A DNA stretch of 64,000 bases from Gordonibacter sp. Marseille-P4307 (GCF_900604965.1 NZ_UWPD01000001.1:1132642-1196641), one strand, 5' to 3'. Shown: positions 9,113 to 18,828, numbered from the stretch's first letter. The notes: generated from the sequence alone by a model not told the origin. A program made the numbers and translations.

Positions 9113-10170
9113 TGATGAGAAGAGACCGTCAGGCCGAAGAGGCCTTCGTTCACGATCCGTCCGCAACCGCCGTCTTCGCCGTGCTGAAGGATCTGTCGGG
9201 TTCGATCCTTCCCAAGCGTCGCTTCAAGGCGGTTGTTATCGGAGGGGGAACTGGGGCTCCGGTTTCCATTCGCACCTTGCTGTCGATGGGGGTGAAGACG
9301 TCTGCGGTCGTCGCGATGGCCGACGATGGGGGTTCGACCGGCATCCTGCGTACGGAGGCGGGGGCGACGGCACCGGGCGATATTCGCAAGTGCCTTACCG
9401 CCATGGCGTCCGATTCCGCCGATCCGTTCACCGAGGCGTTCAAGATCCGCTTCACCTTCGCCGGGAACCACACGTTGGGCAATCTCGTGCTGTCTGCACT
9501 CGAAGCGACGACGGGGAGTTTTCCCGAAGCCATCGCCATTTGCGAGAAGATGCTGGGTGCGCGCGGTCATGTGTATCCCTCCACGCTCGAGCGCATCATT
9601 CTCGAAGCCGATACGACCGACGGCCACACCGTGTGCGGTCAGGCTGTGGCGTCGCATTCGCGCGCCCCGCTTTCGCGCGTGCGTCTTTCGTCCGAAGAGC
9701 CCATAGCAGCCTACCAGCCTGCCGTGCAGGCGATCGAGCGGGCCGATCTGATCGTGCTCGGTCCGGGGTCTCTGTTCACCTCCATCATCCCGAACCTGCT
9801 GGTTCCGGGTATCGTGGAGGCGATCTCCCGTTCGGCGGCCCCGGTCGCATTCGTGTGCTCGCTTGCCGACGTCCAGGGAGAAACGCGCGGGATGTCGGTT
9901 ACCGACCATGTGCGCGCCTTGGAAGACCACGGCATGATCGGGCTGGTCGATTTCCTTATCGCCAACGCGCCGTCCGATCTGCCCGATCGCGGCGAAGGCG
10001 TGCGCCCCGTGCTGCTCTCGCGCGCCGAGGCGGCCTGCGTCGAGGCGCGGGGCATCCAGGTGATCATGCGCGACCTGGCCGATCATAAAGCGGTGACCTG
10101 GCATGATCCTCTTCGTCTGCGCGAAGCGTTCGAGGAGGTGCTGCACAGATGTCGTTCGCCTCGGATGTGA
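9112..10170 (+). CDS. yvcK: Gluconeogenesis factor / CofD-like protein YvcK
   Basis: A 352-residue member of the YvcK/CofD family. The N-terminal glycine-rich nucleotide site is IGGGTGAPVSIRTLL, followed by MADDGGSTGILR and GDIRKCLTA, which are family hallmarks; NHTLGNLVLSALE and VLGPGSLFTSIIPNLLVPG follow. In Bacillus and Listeria this UDP-sugar-binding protein affects cell shape, carbon metabolism and wall synthesis. Two consecutive ATG codons (9112 and 9115) are both possible starts; the first overlaps the rapZ stop. Its 3' end overlaps whiA by 22 bases, so rapZ-yvcK-whiA is surely one operon. Confidence 0.93.
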   Translation: MMRRDRQAEEAFVHDPSATAVFAVLKDLSGSILPKRRFKAVVIGGGTGAPVSIRTLLSMGVKTSAVVAMADDGGSTGILRTEAGATAPGDIRKCLTAMASDSADPFTEAFKIRFTFAGNHTLGNLVLSALEATTGSFPEAIAICEKMLGARGHVYPSTLERIILEADTTDGHTVCGQAVASHSRAPLSRVRLSSEEPIAAYQPAVQAIERADLIVLGPGSLFTSIIPNLLVPGIVEAISRSAAPVAFVCSLADVQGETRGMSVTDHVRALEDHGMIGLVDFLIANAPSDLPDRGEGVRPVLLSRAEAACVEARGIQVIMRDLADHKAVTWHDPLRLREAFEEVLHRCRSPRM

Positions 10171-11072
10171 AGGAAGAGCTTGCGCGCGTCGCTCCCGAAT
10201 GCTCGCATTGCGGTCGGGCGGTGCTTGCGGCGCTGGTGCGCGTCGAAGGGACGCTGCTTCTGCGCGGTCCGGGACGCTACGGGCTTGAGATCTCGACCGA
10301 TATCGCCGCGGTTGCGCGGTGCGTCATCACGCTGTCGCACGAGCTGTACGGTCTCGAGACCAACCTCGTCATTCGGCGCAGCGTTCTCCATAAGACGCCG
10401 AACTACCTCATTCGCTTTGCCGATCAGGAAAACCTCGCGGAAGCGCTGCGCGATATGGGGGTGTTCGGCGAAGAGGGCCTTATGCGGGGCCTTGCGCCCC
10501 AGCTCGTCTCCAAGCGCTGCTGCGCTTCGGCCTATCTGCGCGGCGCCTTCATGGGAAGCGGCTTCATCGCCAATCCGCGCGGCGATTTCCACTTCGAGAT
10601 CACGCTCGAATCGCGCGAGCTTGCCGAGGATCTGGTGGCGCTCATGGACGGTGCCGGCATTCATGCGCGCATCATGCAGCGGCGCAGCTCGTACATGGTC
10701 TACCTGAAAAGCGGCGAAGCCATCCTCGAGTTTCTGGCTTACGTTCATGCGAACCAGGCGGCGCTCGATATGGAAAACGCGCGCGTCGTGAAAAGCGTGC
10801 GCAACGACGTGAACCGCATGACCAATGCCGAGATGGCCAACGCCACGAAAGCGGCGAACGCTTCGGTCGATCAGATCTACGCCATGCGACGCGTGCTCGA
10901 AACGCACGGCCCCGAGAAGCTTCCTCCTGCGTTGCGCGAGATCATCCAGCTAAGGGTGAAGTATCCTGACGCCACGCTGAAGGAATTGGGCGAGCGGGCC
11001 GATCCCCCGCTGTCCAAATCCGCCGTTTATCATCGCGTCCGCCGAATAGAAGCGCTCGCTCGCAAATCTTGA
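10149..11072 (+). CDS. whiA: DNA-binding protein WhiA
   Basis: WhiA, 307 residues: an N-terminal LAGLIDADG-homing-endonuclease-like fold (residues about 1-200, including CCASAYLRGAFMGSGFI) followed by a C-terminal helix-turn-helix (around LKELGERADPPLSKSAVYHR, about 275-295). In Streptomyces it activates sporulation division genes with WhiB; in other Gram-positives it affects division and chromosome segregation. The catalytic endonuclease residues are not expected to be active in this family. The start lies within the end of yvcK, preceded by GAGGAGG (10132-10138). Confidence 0.94.
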   Translation: MSFASDVKEELARVAPECSHCGRAVLAALVRVEGTLLLRGPGRYGLEISTDIAAVARCVITLSHELYGLETNLVIRRSVLHKTPNYLIRFADQENLAEALRDMGVFGEEGLMRGLAPQLVSKRCCASAYLRGAFMGSGFIANPRGDFHFEITLESRELAEDLVALMDGAGIHARIMQRRSSYMVYLKSGEAILEFLAYVHANQAALDMENARVVKSVRNDVNRMTNAEMANATKAANASVDQIYAMRRVLETHGPEKLPPALREIIQLRVKYPDATLKELGERADPPLSKSAVYHRVRRIEALARKS

Positions 11073-12158
<1,086 letters not shown>

Positions 12159-12167
12159 GCACTTCGC

Positions 12168-12198
12168 TCGGGCGGCCTCGGGGTCGCCCGATTGCTTT
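12168..12198 (+). terminator. Hairpin in the gap-pgk spacer
   Basis: TCGGGCG (12168-12174) pairs with CGCCCGA (12185-12191), followed by TTGCTTTT. It resembles a weak intrinsic terminator or mRNA processing hairpin and could raise gap expression relative to the downstream genes. Confidence 0.45.
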
Positions 12199-12229
12199 TG
12201 CAGACCGTTTGCATGAAAAGGAAACCCGT

Positions 12230-13417
12230 ATGACCACCATCAACTCCATCGATCGGCTCGACGCCTCCGGCAAGCGCGTTTTGGTGCGCGTCGATTTCAA
12301 CGTTCCGGTTAAAGACGGCCGCGTTACCGACGACACGCGTATCAGAGCCGCGCTTCCCACCATCGAGCGGCTAATCGAACAGGGCGGGCGCGTAGTGCTC
12401 ATGAGCCATCGGGGCCGTCCGTCGGGCGAAGGGTTCGAGGAAGACTTTTCGTTGAAGCCCGCGGCCCAGCGCTTGTCCCAGCTTGTGGACGCCCCTGTGC
12501 GCATCGCAGACGACATTGCGGGCCCGGATGCTCTCGCCAAGGCCGAAGCGCTTGCGCCCGGCGAGATCCTCGTGGTGGAGAACCTTCGTTTCGACCAGCG
12601 CGAGAAACGCAACGATCCGGGATTCTGCGCCGAGCTGGCCAGGTTGGGCGAGGTGTACGTGAACGACGCGTTCGGTACGGCGCACCGGGCCCATGCTTCG
12701 ACGGCAGGCGTGGCCGAGCTGCTTCCGGCTTATGCGGGATACCTCATGGAGCGCGAGGTGTCTACGCTCACGGGTATGCTCGCATGCCCCGATCGTCCCT
12801 TCACGGCGGTGCTGGGGGGCTCGAAGGTTTCCGACAAAATCCAGGTTATTGATGCGCTGATGGAAAAGTGCGACACGCTTGTCATCGGAGGCGGCATGTG
12901 CTTTACGTTCCTGGCGGCCCAAGGTTACGAGGTCGGCTCGTCTCTGTGCGAGCGCGATTTCGTCGAGCGGGCCGCCCAGATGATCGAGGCAGCGCGTGAA
13001 AAGGGGGTTCAACTGCTGCTTCCCGTCGATGTGGTTGCGGCCGACCGGTTCGCCGAAGATGCCGACGCGGTGACGGTCGGCGTCGATTCCATCCCCGAAG
13101 ACCGTATGGGGCTCGATATCGGCCCGAAGACCGCAGAGATCTACGGCGAGGCGTGCCGGAAGGCGGCCACGGTGTTTTGGAACGGACCGATGGGTGTGTT
13201 CGAGATGGATTCGTTTGCGGCGGGAACCCGTGCGGTTTCCGAAGCCATCGCCGAGAACCGTGCCGGAGTCACCATCATCGGCGGCGGCGACAGCGTGGCG
13301 GCTGTCAACAAGTTCGATCTGGCCGACCGCATGACGTTCATCTCGACCGGCGGCGGCGCCTCGATGGAGCTTGTCGAGGGCAGGGAACTGCCCGGCGTGG
13401 CGGCGCTGTATCGTTAG
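12230..13417 (+). CDS. pgk: Phosphoglycerate kinase
   Basis: PGK, 395 residues, makes ATP from 1,3-bisphosphoglycerate. The conserved substrate region KRVLVRVDFNVPVKDG begins at about residue 14, MSHRGRPSG and VENLRFDQREKRNDP follow in the N-domain, and the nucleotide-domain motifs VLGGSKVSDKI, WNGPMGVFE and TIIGGGDSVAAVNKF are intact. The ATG at 12230 follows AAAAGGAAA. It is the second gene of the four-gene glycolytic cluster, 71 bases after gap. Confidence 0.96.
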   Translation: MTTINSIDRLDASGKRVLVRVDFNVPVKDGRVTDDTRIRAALPTIERLIEQGGRVVLMSHRGRPSGEGFEEDFSLKPAAQRLSQLVDAPVRIADDIAGPDALAKAEALAPGEILVVENLRFDQREKRNDPGFCAELARLGEVYVNDAFGTAHRAHASTAGVAELLPAYAGYLMEREVSTLTGMLACPDRPFTAVLGGSKVSDKIQVIDALMEKCDTLVIGGGMCFTFLAAQGYEVGSSLCERDFVERAAQMIEAAREKGVQLLLPVDVVAADRFAEDADAVTVGVDSIPEDRMGLDIGPKTAEIYGEACRKAATVFWNGPMGVFEMDSFAAGTRAVSEAIAENRAGVTIIGGGDSVAAVNKFDLADRMTFISTGGGASMELVEGRELPGVAALYR

Positions 13418-13449
13418 CCTATCAAGCAGTCTTATAGAAAGGGGCATTC

Positions 13450-14220
13450 GTGCGCATACCTCTGATCGCGGGCAACTGGAAGATGAACAACACCATTCCC
13501 GAAGCGGTGGTGCTGGCTCAAGATATCTGCAACAACTTCGAGCGGGGCTGGGCAGACGAGGTCGATGTGCTGGTGTGCCCTCCTGCGCTCGACATCAAAC
13601 CGGTGAAAACCGTGTTCGAATTCGACCGTGTTAAGGTCGAGGTGGGCGCCCAGAACGTGTACTGGAAGAAAAGCGGTGCGTTCACGGGAGAGCTTTCCTG
13701 CGACATGCTGGCTTCGGCGGGATGCTCGGCGGTTATCGTCGGTCATTCCGAGCGCCGCACCCTGTTCGGCGAAACCAACGAGGATGTCAACCTCAAGGCG
13801 AAGGCGGTGCTTGCCGCGCGCATGATGCCTATTGTCTGCGTGGGTGAATCGCTGTTCGTGCGAGAGGCGGGTGAGGCGGTGGAGTACGTGTGCTCCCAGG
13901 TAGATGCGGCCCTTGCCGGTATCGACGATATCGATGCGCGCAGCTGCGTCATCGCTTATGAGCCCGTATGGGCCATCGGAACGGGTCGCACGGCCACTCC
14001 CGAGCAGGCCCAGGAGATCTGCGCGGCCATTCGCGGCGTGCTCGTTCGCCGCTATGGGTCGGATGCGGCCGAGGCCGTGCGCGTTCTGTACGGAGGATCG
14101 GTGAACGTGGGCAACATCGAGCTGCTGATGGCCCAGCCCGACATCGACGGGGGCCTGGTGGGCGGTGCCAGTCTCGATGCAAAAGGGTTCCTGTCGCTGG
14201 TAAGGGCGTGTGTGCGATGA
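13450..14220 (+). CDS. tpiA: Triosephosphate isomerase
   Basis: TIM, 256 residues, interconverts dihydroxyacetone phosphate and glyceraldehyde 3-phosphate. The catalytic residues are Lys11 (AGNWKMN), His99 (GHSERR) and Glu171 (IAYEPVWAIGTG); the phosphate-binding loop is LYGGSVN. The start is GTG after AAAGGGG. Its stop overlaps the gpmI start (ATGA at 14217-14220). Confidence 0.96.
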   Translation: MRIPLIAGNWKMNNTIPEAVVLAQDICNNFERGWADEVDVLVCPPALDIKPVKTVFEFDRVKVEVGAQNVYWKKSGAFTGELSCDMLASAGCSAVIVGHSERRTLFGETNEDVNLKAKAVLAARMMPIVCVGESLFVREAGEAVEYVCSQVDAALAGIDDIDARSCVIAYEPVWAIGTGRTATPEQAQEICAAIRGVLVRRYGSDAAEAVRVLYGGSVNVGNIELLMAQPDIDGGLVGGASLDAKGFLSLVRACVR

Positions 14221-15785
14221 CGTGGGAGCGTAAGAGCGCCGAAGACCGCGCCGCATACGCGCTTCCCGCCGCGCTCATCATCATGGACGGGTTCGGACTT
14301 GGCGAGGCGGGTCCGGGAAATGCGATTTCGCTCGCTTCCACCCCCGTGCTCGACAGGGTGTTCTCCACCTGCTCGATGACGAAGCTCGACGCGTCGGGCG
14401 AGTCGGTGGGCCTGCCCGACGGGCAGATGGGCAATTCCGAGGTGGGGCATCTCAACATCGGTGCAGGACGCGTGGTTCATCAAGAGCTTTCGCGCATCAA
14501 TCTGGTCTGTCGCAACGGCGGGCTTGCCGAGAACCCCGTTTTGCAGGCTGCCTTCGACGCGGGGAGCAAGCCGGGTGCGGTGCTTCATTTCATGGGGCTT
14601 CTGTCTGACGGCGGGGTCCACTCCTCCAACGAGCATCTGTACGCTTTGATAAGAGCCGCTAAGGATCACGGCGTTCAGCGCGTTGCGGTTCATTGCTTCA
14701 TGGACGGGCGCGACGTTGCGCCCAAAAGCGGTGCGGGGTTTGCGTCCGATTTGGAATCGGTTCTGTCCGACTTGTCGGACGACGGCTTTTCCGCGCGCAT
14801 CCACTCGATATCGGGGCGCTATTACGCGATGGATCGCGACAATCGGTGGGAGAGGATCGAGCTTGCCTACGACGCGCTCGTCGGTGCCCGCCCGCTGAGC
14901 GATCTTTCGCCCGCCCAGGTGCTGGCGGCATCGTACGAGCGCGGCGTTACCGACGAGTTCGTGGTGCCGGTTGCCTTCGACGAGCGCGGCGTGCGCGACG
15001 GGGATGCCGTGGTGTTCTTCAATTTCCGTCCCGATCGGGCCCGTCAGATTACCCGGGCGTTCGTAGACGAACGCTTCCGGGGGTTCGATCGCGTCCGCCT
15101 TCGCGATCTGTCGTTCGTCTGCCTTACCGAGTACGATCCGACCATCGACGCGCCCGTCGCCTTCCCGAAGACCTTTCCGGAAAACGTGCTGGCCGACGTG
15201 CTGTCCGAAGCGGGTCTCGCCCAATACCATATTGCGGAAACCGAGAAGTACGCGCATGTCACGTTCTTTTTGAATGGCGGCCGCGAACAGCCCAAGGAAG
15301 GCGAGGTGCGCAAGCTCATCGCCAGTCCGAAGGTAGCAACCTACGATCTCAAGCCGGAGATGAGCGCTCCTCTGGTGGCCGATGCTCTTGCCGCGGCCAT
15401 CGACGCCGACGAGGCCGACGTCTATATCGTGAACTTCGCCAACTGCGACATGGTGGGCCATACCGGCGTCATTCCGGCGGCGGTGTCTGCCGTCGAGGCG
15501 GTCGATAGGGCGGTAGGACAGGTTCTGGAAGCGCTCGAGCGCAGATCGGGTGTGGCCCTCATCACCGCCGATCATGGGAATGCCGACAAGATGGTGGCCG
15601 AGGACGGCACGCCCATGACCGCGCATACCACCGCGCTTGTGCCGTTGGCGCTGGTCGATTATTCGGGAAGGGGCCTTGCGCTGTGCGATCGCGTTGGATC
15701 GCTGTGCAATTTGGCGCCTACGTTGCTTGATATGATGGGGGTGAGCAAACCTCCCGAGATGACGTCTGACAGTCTTCTTGCCTGA
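14217..15785 (+). CDS. gpmI: 2,3-bisphosphoglycerate-independent phosphoglycerate mutase
   Basis: GpmI, 522 residues, a dimanganese enzyme of the alkaline phosphatase superfamily that isomerises 3- to 2-phosphoglycerate. The nucleophile Ser74 lies in QMGNSEVGHLNIGAGR; metal-site motifs include IIMDGFGL, DGRDVAPKSG, FFNFRPDRARQ, NCDMVGHTG and ITADHGNADKM. The ATG overlapping the tpiA stop is chosen; the open frame extends further upstream only because tpiA gives a shadow there. No enolase follows, so the cluster ends here. Confidence 0.96.
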   Translation: MTWERKSAEDRAAYALPAALIIMDGFGLGEAGPGNAISLASTPVLDRVFSTCSMTKLDASGESVGLPDGQMGNSEVGHLNIGAGRVVHQELSRINLVCRNGGLAENPVLQAAFDAGSKPGAVLHFMGLLSDGGVHSSNEHLYALIRAAKDHGVQRVAVHCFMDGRDVAPKSGAGFASDLESVLSDLSDDGFSARIHSISGRYYAMDRDNRWERIELAYDALVGARPLSDLSPAQVLAASYERGVTDEFVVPVAFDERGVRDGDAVVFFNFRPDRARQITRAFVDERFRGFDRVRLRDLSFVCLTEYDPTIDAPVAFPKTFPENVLADVLSEAGLAQYHIAETEKYAHVTFFLNGGREQPKEGEVRKLIASPKVATYDLKPEMSAPLVADALAAAIDADEADVYIVNFANCDMVGHTGVIPAAVSAVEAVDRAVGQVLEALERRSGVALITADHGNADKMVAEDGTPMTAHTTALVPLALVDYSGRGLALCDRVGSLCNLAPTLLDMMGVSKPPEMTSDSLLA

Positions 15786-15824
15786 TGGGCGGAGTATCGC
15801 ATACCGAGCTCATCTGTGGAGGGA

Positions 15825-15858
15825 TGGTCGATCTTCGGTTTGTTTCTCGAAATCGACC
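15825..15858 (+). terminator. Imperfect hairpin after gpmI
   Basis: GGTCGATCTTCG pairs imperfectly with CTCGAAATCGACC across a T-rich loop. It lies before the secG promoter and may end the glycolytic transcript; no long T-run follows directly. Confidence 0.35.
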
Positions 15859-15880
15859 CCTCGCGCCGGTTTGTTTCTAA

Positions 15881-15886
15881 TATAAT
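15881..15886 (+). promoter_or_regulatory. -10 box for secG
   Basis: Perfect TATAAT 41 bases before the secG start; the -35 region is not clear. Confidence 0.55.
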
Positions 15887-15927
15887 CTCCAAGTTGTTGT
15901 ACGAGGCAATCTGAAAGTAGAGTCGCT

Positions 15928-16182
15928 GTGAACCCTCTTCTGGTTATCCTGCTCATACTCCTGATCGTTTCCGGTTTGGGCCTTATCGTGTTCATCCTGC
16001 TGCATTCGGGCAAGGGGACGGGCGTGTCCGACATGGTCGCCAGCGCCGTGTATTCGTCCCAGACCGGTACCAGCATTGTGGAGAAGAATCTCGACCGCAT
16101 CACCATTGCGCTCGCGATTATCTTCATGCTCGCGCTCGTCGCGCTGATGTTCGTGTACCCCCAGGGAACGATTTCCCGTTAG
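15928..16182 (+). CDS. secG: Preprotein translocase subunit SecG
   Basis: An 84-residue protein with two transmembrane segments (about residues 3-24 and 56-76) joined by a loop carrying LLHSGKGTGVSDM, the conserved SecG cytoplasmic signature. It is the small stimulatory subunit of the SecYEG channel. The start is GTG. It sits between the glycolytic cluster and tRNA-Leu, an arrangement (tpiA/gpmI then secG) frequent in Gram-positive bacteria. Confidence 0.92.
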   Translation: MNPLLVILLILLIVSGLGLIVFILLHSGKGTGVSDMVASAVYSSQTGTSIVEKNLDRITIALAIIFMLALVALMFVYPQGTISR

Positions 16183-16192
16183 AAATTGTTAC

Positions 16193-16221
16193 TTCACAAG
16201 CGGCGTCGTTTCGGTTATAGT
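16193..16221 (+). promoter_or_regulatory. Promoter of tRNA-Leu
   Basis: TTCACA (16193-16198), a 17-bp spacer and TATAGT (16216-16221), placed 28 bases before the mature tRNA 5' end. Confidence 0.65.
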
Positions 16222-16249
16222 TACCAGCGTTGCTTTTGAAGCGGCATTC

Positions 16250-16338
16250 GTCGGAGTGGTGGAACGGCAGACACGCTAGCTTGAGGTGCTAGTGCCCATA
16301 TCTCGGGTGTGCGGGTTCAAATCCCGCCTCCGACACCA
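16250..16338 (+). tRNA. tRNA-Leu (GAG)
   Basis: Acceptor arms GTCGGAG and CTCCGAC are complementary. The anticodon stem CTAGC/GCTAG encloses loop TTGAGGT, giving anticodon GAG. A long variable arm, typical of class II tRNAs, precedes the TΨC arm (GGGTTCAAATCCC). Discriminator A and CCA are encoded. Confidence 0.95.
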
Positions 16339-16346
16339 GAAACAAG

Positions 16347-16378
16347 AAACGCGGACCCTTTGGGGGTTCGCGTTTTTC
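16347..16378 (+). terminator. Terminator after tRNA-Leu
   Basis: AACGCGGACCC pairs with GGGTTCGCGTT, followed by a T-run. A second hairpin with a T6 run follows at about 16397-16421 (AGGCGTCCC/GGGCGCT). Confidence 0.8.
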
Positions 16379-16550
16379 TATCTTGACCTTGACGCAGAGG
16401 CGTCCCTTTGGGCGCTTTTTTCGTTTCTTCGACGAGGTTTCGGGTTTTTCGATCCTATACTGATCGGTGCGCATGCGCTTTATCGCGGCTGCGTGCGACG
16501 CGTTTCGCATCGAGCTTTCCGCGTCGGTACCTGCATTGCAAGGAGACAAC

Positions 16551-17447
16551 GTGGCATCCTTCCTTTCTTCCAGCTCGACTTCGCGCACGAACCAGGTGCA
16601 GACGGTGCTCGTCATCGTGCTGCTGTTCAACTTGGCCGTGGCGTTCGCCAAATTCATCTACGGAACGGTCTCGGGTCTATCGTCGGTCCAGGCCGACGGC
16701 GTTCATTCGCTGTTCGATTCGGCGGGCAATGTGGTGGGCATTTTCGGCGTGCTGATCGCTTCGAGGCCCCCTGACGAGACGCATCCGTACGGGCATGCCA
16801 AGTTCGAGACCTATGCCAGCGTGGTTATCGGGATCATGCTGGTGTTCGCGGCTTGCGAGGTGGGTTCCGAGGCGTTGGACAAGCTTGCGATCGGATCGAC
16901 GGGCGCGGTCGAGCCGTTTTCGTTCGCCCTGATGATCGCTACGTTGGGAGTCAACGTATTCGTGTCGCAGTACGAGAGGCGCCGCGCGATCGAATTGAAG
17001 AGCGAAGTGCTTGCGGCGGATGCCCGCCACACCCTTTCGGACGTGTTCGTCTCCATCGGGGTGTTGGCAAGCTTGGGATTGGTGGCCCTGGGTTATCCGA
17101 TCGCCGACCCCATCATGACGCTCCTGGTGATGCTGGCTATCTTGAAAGCTGCGTACGAGGTGTTCAGCGTGGCTATCGTGACGCTGTCCGACCACGTCGT
17201 CATTCCGGTCGAGGAGATCCGCGCTCTGGCGATGTCGGTCGCGGGGGTTGAGGACACCCACCACGAGCGCTCGCGCGGTTCCGAGAACGAGGTTTATTGC
17301 GACCTGCATGTTTTGGTGGACGAGGCAATGACGGTGGGGGAGGCTCACCGCGTAGCCGAGGCGGTCGAGCTTGCCATCAAGGACGCGCGCCCCGAGGTGA
17401 AAGAGGTGCTTGTCCACATCGAGCCCAACGACGGCCATGTTGACTGA
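16551..17447 (+). CDS. Cation diffusion facilitator family transporter
   Basis: A 298-residue CDF antiporter exporting divalent metals such as Zn, Fe, Mn or Co. The transmembrane metal-site signature is present twice over: ADGVHSLFDSAGN in helix 2 and DARHTLSDVFVS in helix 5, with HPYGHAKFE between. The cytoplasmic C-terminal domain (about residues 210-298) has the ferredoxin-like dimerisation fold with several His residues near the end. GTG at 16551 is chosen for AAGGAG at 16540-16545; an in-frame GTG at 16467 just after a TATACT box would add 28 residues. The metal cannot be assigned. It overlaps the downstream HAD gene by 11 bases. Confidence 0.9.
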   Translation: MASFLSSSSTSRTNQVQTVLVIVLLFNLAVAFAKFIYGTVSGLSSVQADGVHSLFDSAGNVVGIFGVLIASRPPDETHPYGHAKFETYASVVIGIMLVFAACEVGSEALDKLAIGSTGAVEPFSFALMIATLGVNVFVSQYERRRAIELKSEVLAADARHTLSDVFVSIGVLASLGLVALGYPIADPIMTLLVMLAILKAAYEVFSVAIVTLSDHVVIPVEEIRALAMSVAGVEDTHHERSRGSENEVYCDLHVLVDEAMTVGEAHRVAEAVELAIKDARPEVKEVLVHIEPNDGHVD

Positions 17448-18144
17448 CGATCGAGCGAACGTAAGCCGACGCGTCGTTTTGTTCGACGTGGGCCAGACGC
17501 TTGTGCGCGCACGTCCCGACATCGGCGAGATGTTCTGGCGCGTGAGCACCGAACTTGGCTATCGGGTTGACCGAAGGCGGGCAGTAAGGCTTCAGCCGTT
17601 GGTGTACGGGTACTACGACGCCGAATACCTCAAAGACGGAGACTTTTGGTGCTGTCAAGATCGGTCGGTTCTGATCTGGCTTGATATGTACGCGCTCATG
17701 TGCCGTGAGATGGGCTTGGGAGATGAGGTCGACCGTATTCCCCGCATGATGTACGACCGCTACCTCGACGCGCGGTCGTGGGAGGTCTACGATGACGTCG
17801 TTGCGTGTCTTACGCGCCTGAGACGGCAGGGATGTCGCTTGGCCGCAGTGTCGAACTGGTCGAATCATCTCGAGGGCCTTCTGCGAGATCTGGGGCTGCT
17901 TCCGTATTTCGACGAAGTGGTCGCGTCTGCGGCCGTAGGGTTGCGCAAACCCGACCCCGCCATTTTCAGGTTGGCGTTGGAACGGCTTGGGGCCAGCCCC
18001 GATCGCGCCGTCCATGTGGGCGATTCGTACGAGGCCGATGTGTGCGGGGCTCTGAACGCCGATATCGAGGGGGTGCTTTTGGATCGGGAGGGAAGAAGCC
18101 GTCGAGCGGGATGCCGTACGATTGCCAGCCTGCGCGAGCTGTGA
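17437..18144 (+). CDS. HAD-superfamily hydrolase
   Basis: A 235-residue haloacid dehalogenase-like phosphatase with a helical cap. Motif I reads FDVGQTLV, so the nucleophile Asp is present but the usual second Asp is Gly, as in some eukaryotic HDHD3-like and bacterial members. Motif II is the SNW segment (AAVSNWSN), motif III the Lys of LRKPDPAIF, and motif IV VGDSYEADVCGA. The ATG at 17437 lies inside the end of the CDF gene, implying one transcript. The second motif I Asp normally acts as general acid, so catalysis may be weak or differ; the substrate is unknown. Confidence 0.85.
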   Translation: MLTDDRANVSRRVVLFDVGQTLVRARPDIGEMFWRVSTELGYRVDRRRAVRLQPLVYGYYDAEYLKDGDFWCCQDRSVLIWLDMYALMCREMGLGDEVDRIPRMMYDRYLDARSWEVYDDVVACLTRLRRQGCRLAAVSNWSNHLEGLLRDLGLLPYFDEVVASAAVGLRKPDPAIFRLALERLGASPDRAVHVGDSYEADVCGALNADIEGVLLDREGRSRRAGCRTIASLREL

Positions 18145-18202
18145 GGTTGCGATGCGAGGGAGCACGGGTTCGAAGGGGCCTTGAGATCCCCAGATAAGAA
18201 AC

Positions 18203-18226
18203 AAGGTCACGGAAAACCGTGACCTG
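18203..18226 (-). terminator. Terminator of tRNA-Val
   Basis: AGGTCACGG/CCGTGACCT hairpin with an AAAA loop; read on the minus strand it is followed by TTGTTTCTT. Confidence 0.65.
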
Positions 18227-18235
18227 TGCGAGTTC

Positions 18236-18311
<76 letters not shown>

Positions 18312-18349
18312 GATTAGCCGTGGATGCTTTTCCGCATCAGCAAGCAGTT

Positions 18350-18377
18350 AGTATACAGGAACCATTAGCGCTGTCAA
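18350..18377 (-). promoter_or_regulatory. Promoter of tRNA-Val
   Basis: Read on the minus strand: consensus TTGACA (18377-18372), a 16-bp spacer and TATACT (18355-18350). This is one of the strongest promoters in the window. Confidence 0.8.
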
Positions 18378-18411
18378 AGGTTTTTTCGACGGGAGAAAAA
18401 CTTTTTGGGTC

Positions 18412-18440
18412 TTGCGCGCCCCCGCCCGGTCGCGTATCAT
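18412..18440 (+). promoter_or_regulatory. Promoter of tRNA-Gly/tRNA-Cys, left copy
   Basis: TTGCGC (18412-18417), a 17-bp GC-only-like spacer, TATCAT (18435-18440). The same elements occur in the right copy. Confidence 0.65.
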
Positions 18441-18453
18441 GGTCACCCGTGAC

Positions 18454-18529
18454 GCGGACATGGCTCAGCTGGTAGAGCACCACCTTGCCAAGGTGGGGGT
18501 CGCGGGTTCGAACCCCGTTGTCCGCTCCA
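18454..18529 (+). tRNA. tRNA-Gly (GCC), left copy
   Basis: Acceptor arms GCGGACA/TGTCCGC. The anticodon stem CCACC/GGTGG encloses loop TTGCCAA, giving anticodon GCC. CCA is encoded. The sequence is identical to the copy at 29356-29431. Confidence 0.96.
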
Positions 18530-18579
18530 CCGTCTTCTCGGGCCGGCCATTCGCGTGGCCGGCCCTTATCGTAGGAAGC

Positions 18580-18653
18580 GGCGACGTGGCCAAGTGGTAA
18601 GGCAGAGGCCTGCAAAGCCTTCACCCCCGGTTCGAATCCGGGCGTCGCCTCCA
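18580..18653 (+). tRNA. tRNA-Cys (GCA), left copy
   Basis: Acceptor arms GGCGACG/CGTCGCC, anticodon loop CTGCAAA (anticodon GCA), CCA encoded. It differs from the right copy by one base near the D-loop (AGTGGTAA here, AGCGGTAA there). Confidence 0.96.
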
Positions 18654-18670
18654 GAAAAGACCCCGAGAGG

Positions 18671-18697
18671 GGCCCCTCCCGGGGCCCCTCTCGCGTA
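18671..18697 (+). terminator. GC-rich hairpin after the left tRNA-Cys
   Basis: GAGAGGGGCCCC pairs with GGGGCCCCTCTC around a TCC loop. No T-run follows. It is conserved in the right copy, so it is likely functional in termination or processing. Confidence 0.6.
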
Positions 18698-18828
18698 TCC
18701 GGGGGCTTTCCCGGCGGACGAGCCCCTCGGACGCCGTCGCAGAGGCCGTTCTGGGAGGAAACGTGCGGCGGCTTTTGAGGATAGAGGGCCTTCGAGCCAA
18801 GCAGCGCGCCCACCTTCCATCCGGCCGG

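Larger units (their letters stand above)
18411..18718 (+). repeat. Left copy of the duplicated tRNA-Gly/tRNA-Cys transcription unit
   Basis: About 308 bp covering promoter, tRNA-Gly, spacer, tRNA-Cys, terminator hairpin and some downstream DNA. It is repeated in the same orientation at 29313-29622. The two differ mainly in the inter-tRNA spacer, plus one base in the tRNA-Cys D-arm region. Confidence 0.93.

Noticed and set aside
6200-9166. 988-codon open frame on the minus strand
   Set aside because: Antisense shadow across uvrC and rapZ; it spans two real genes and has no family motif.
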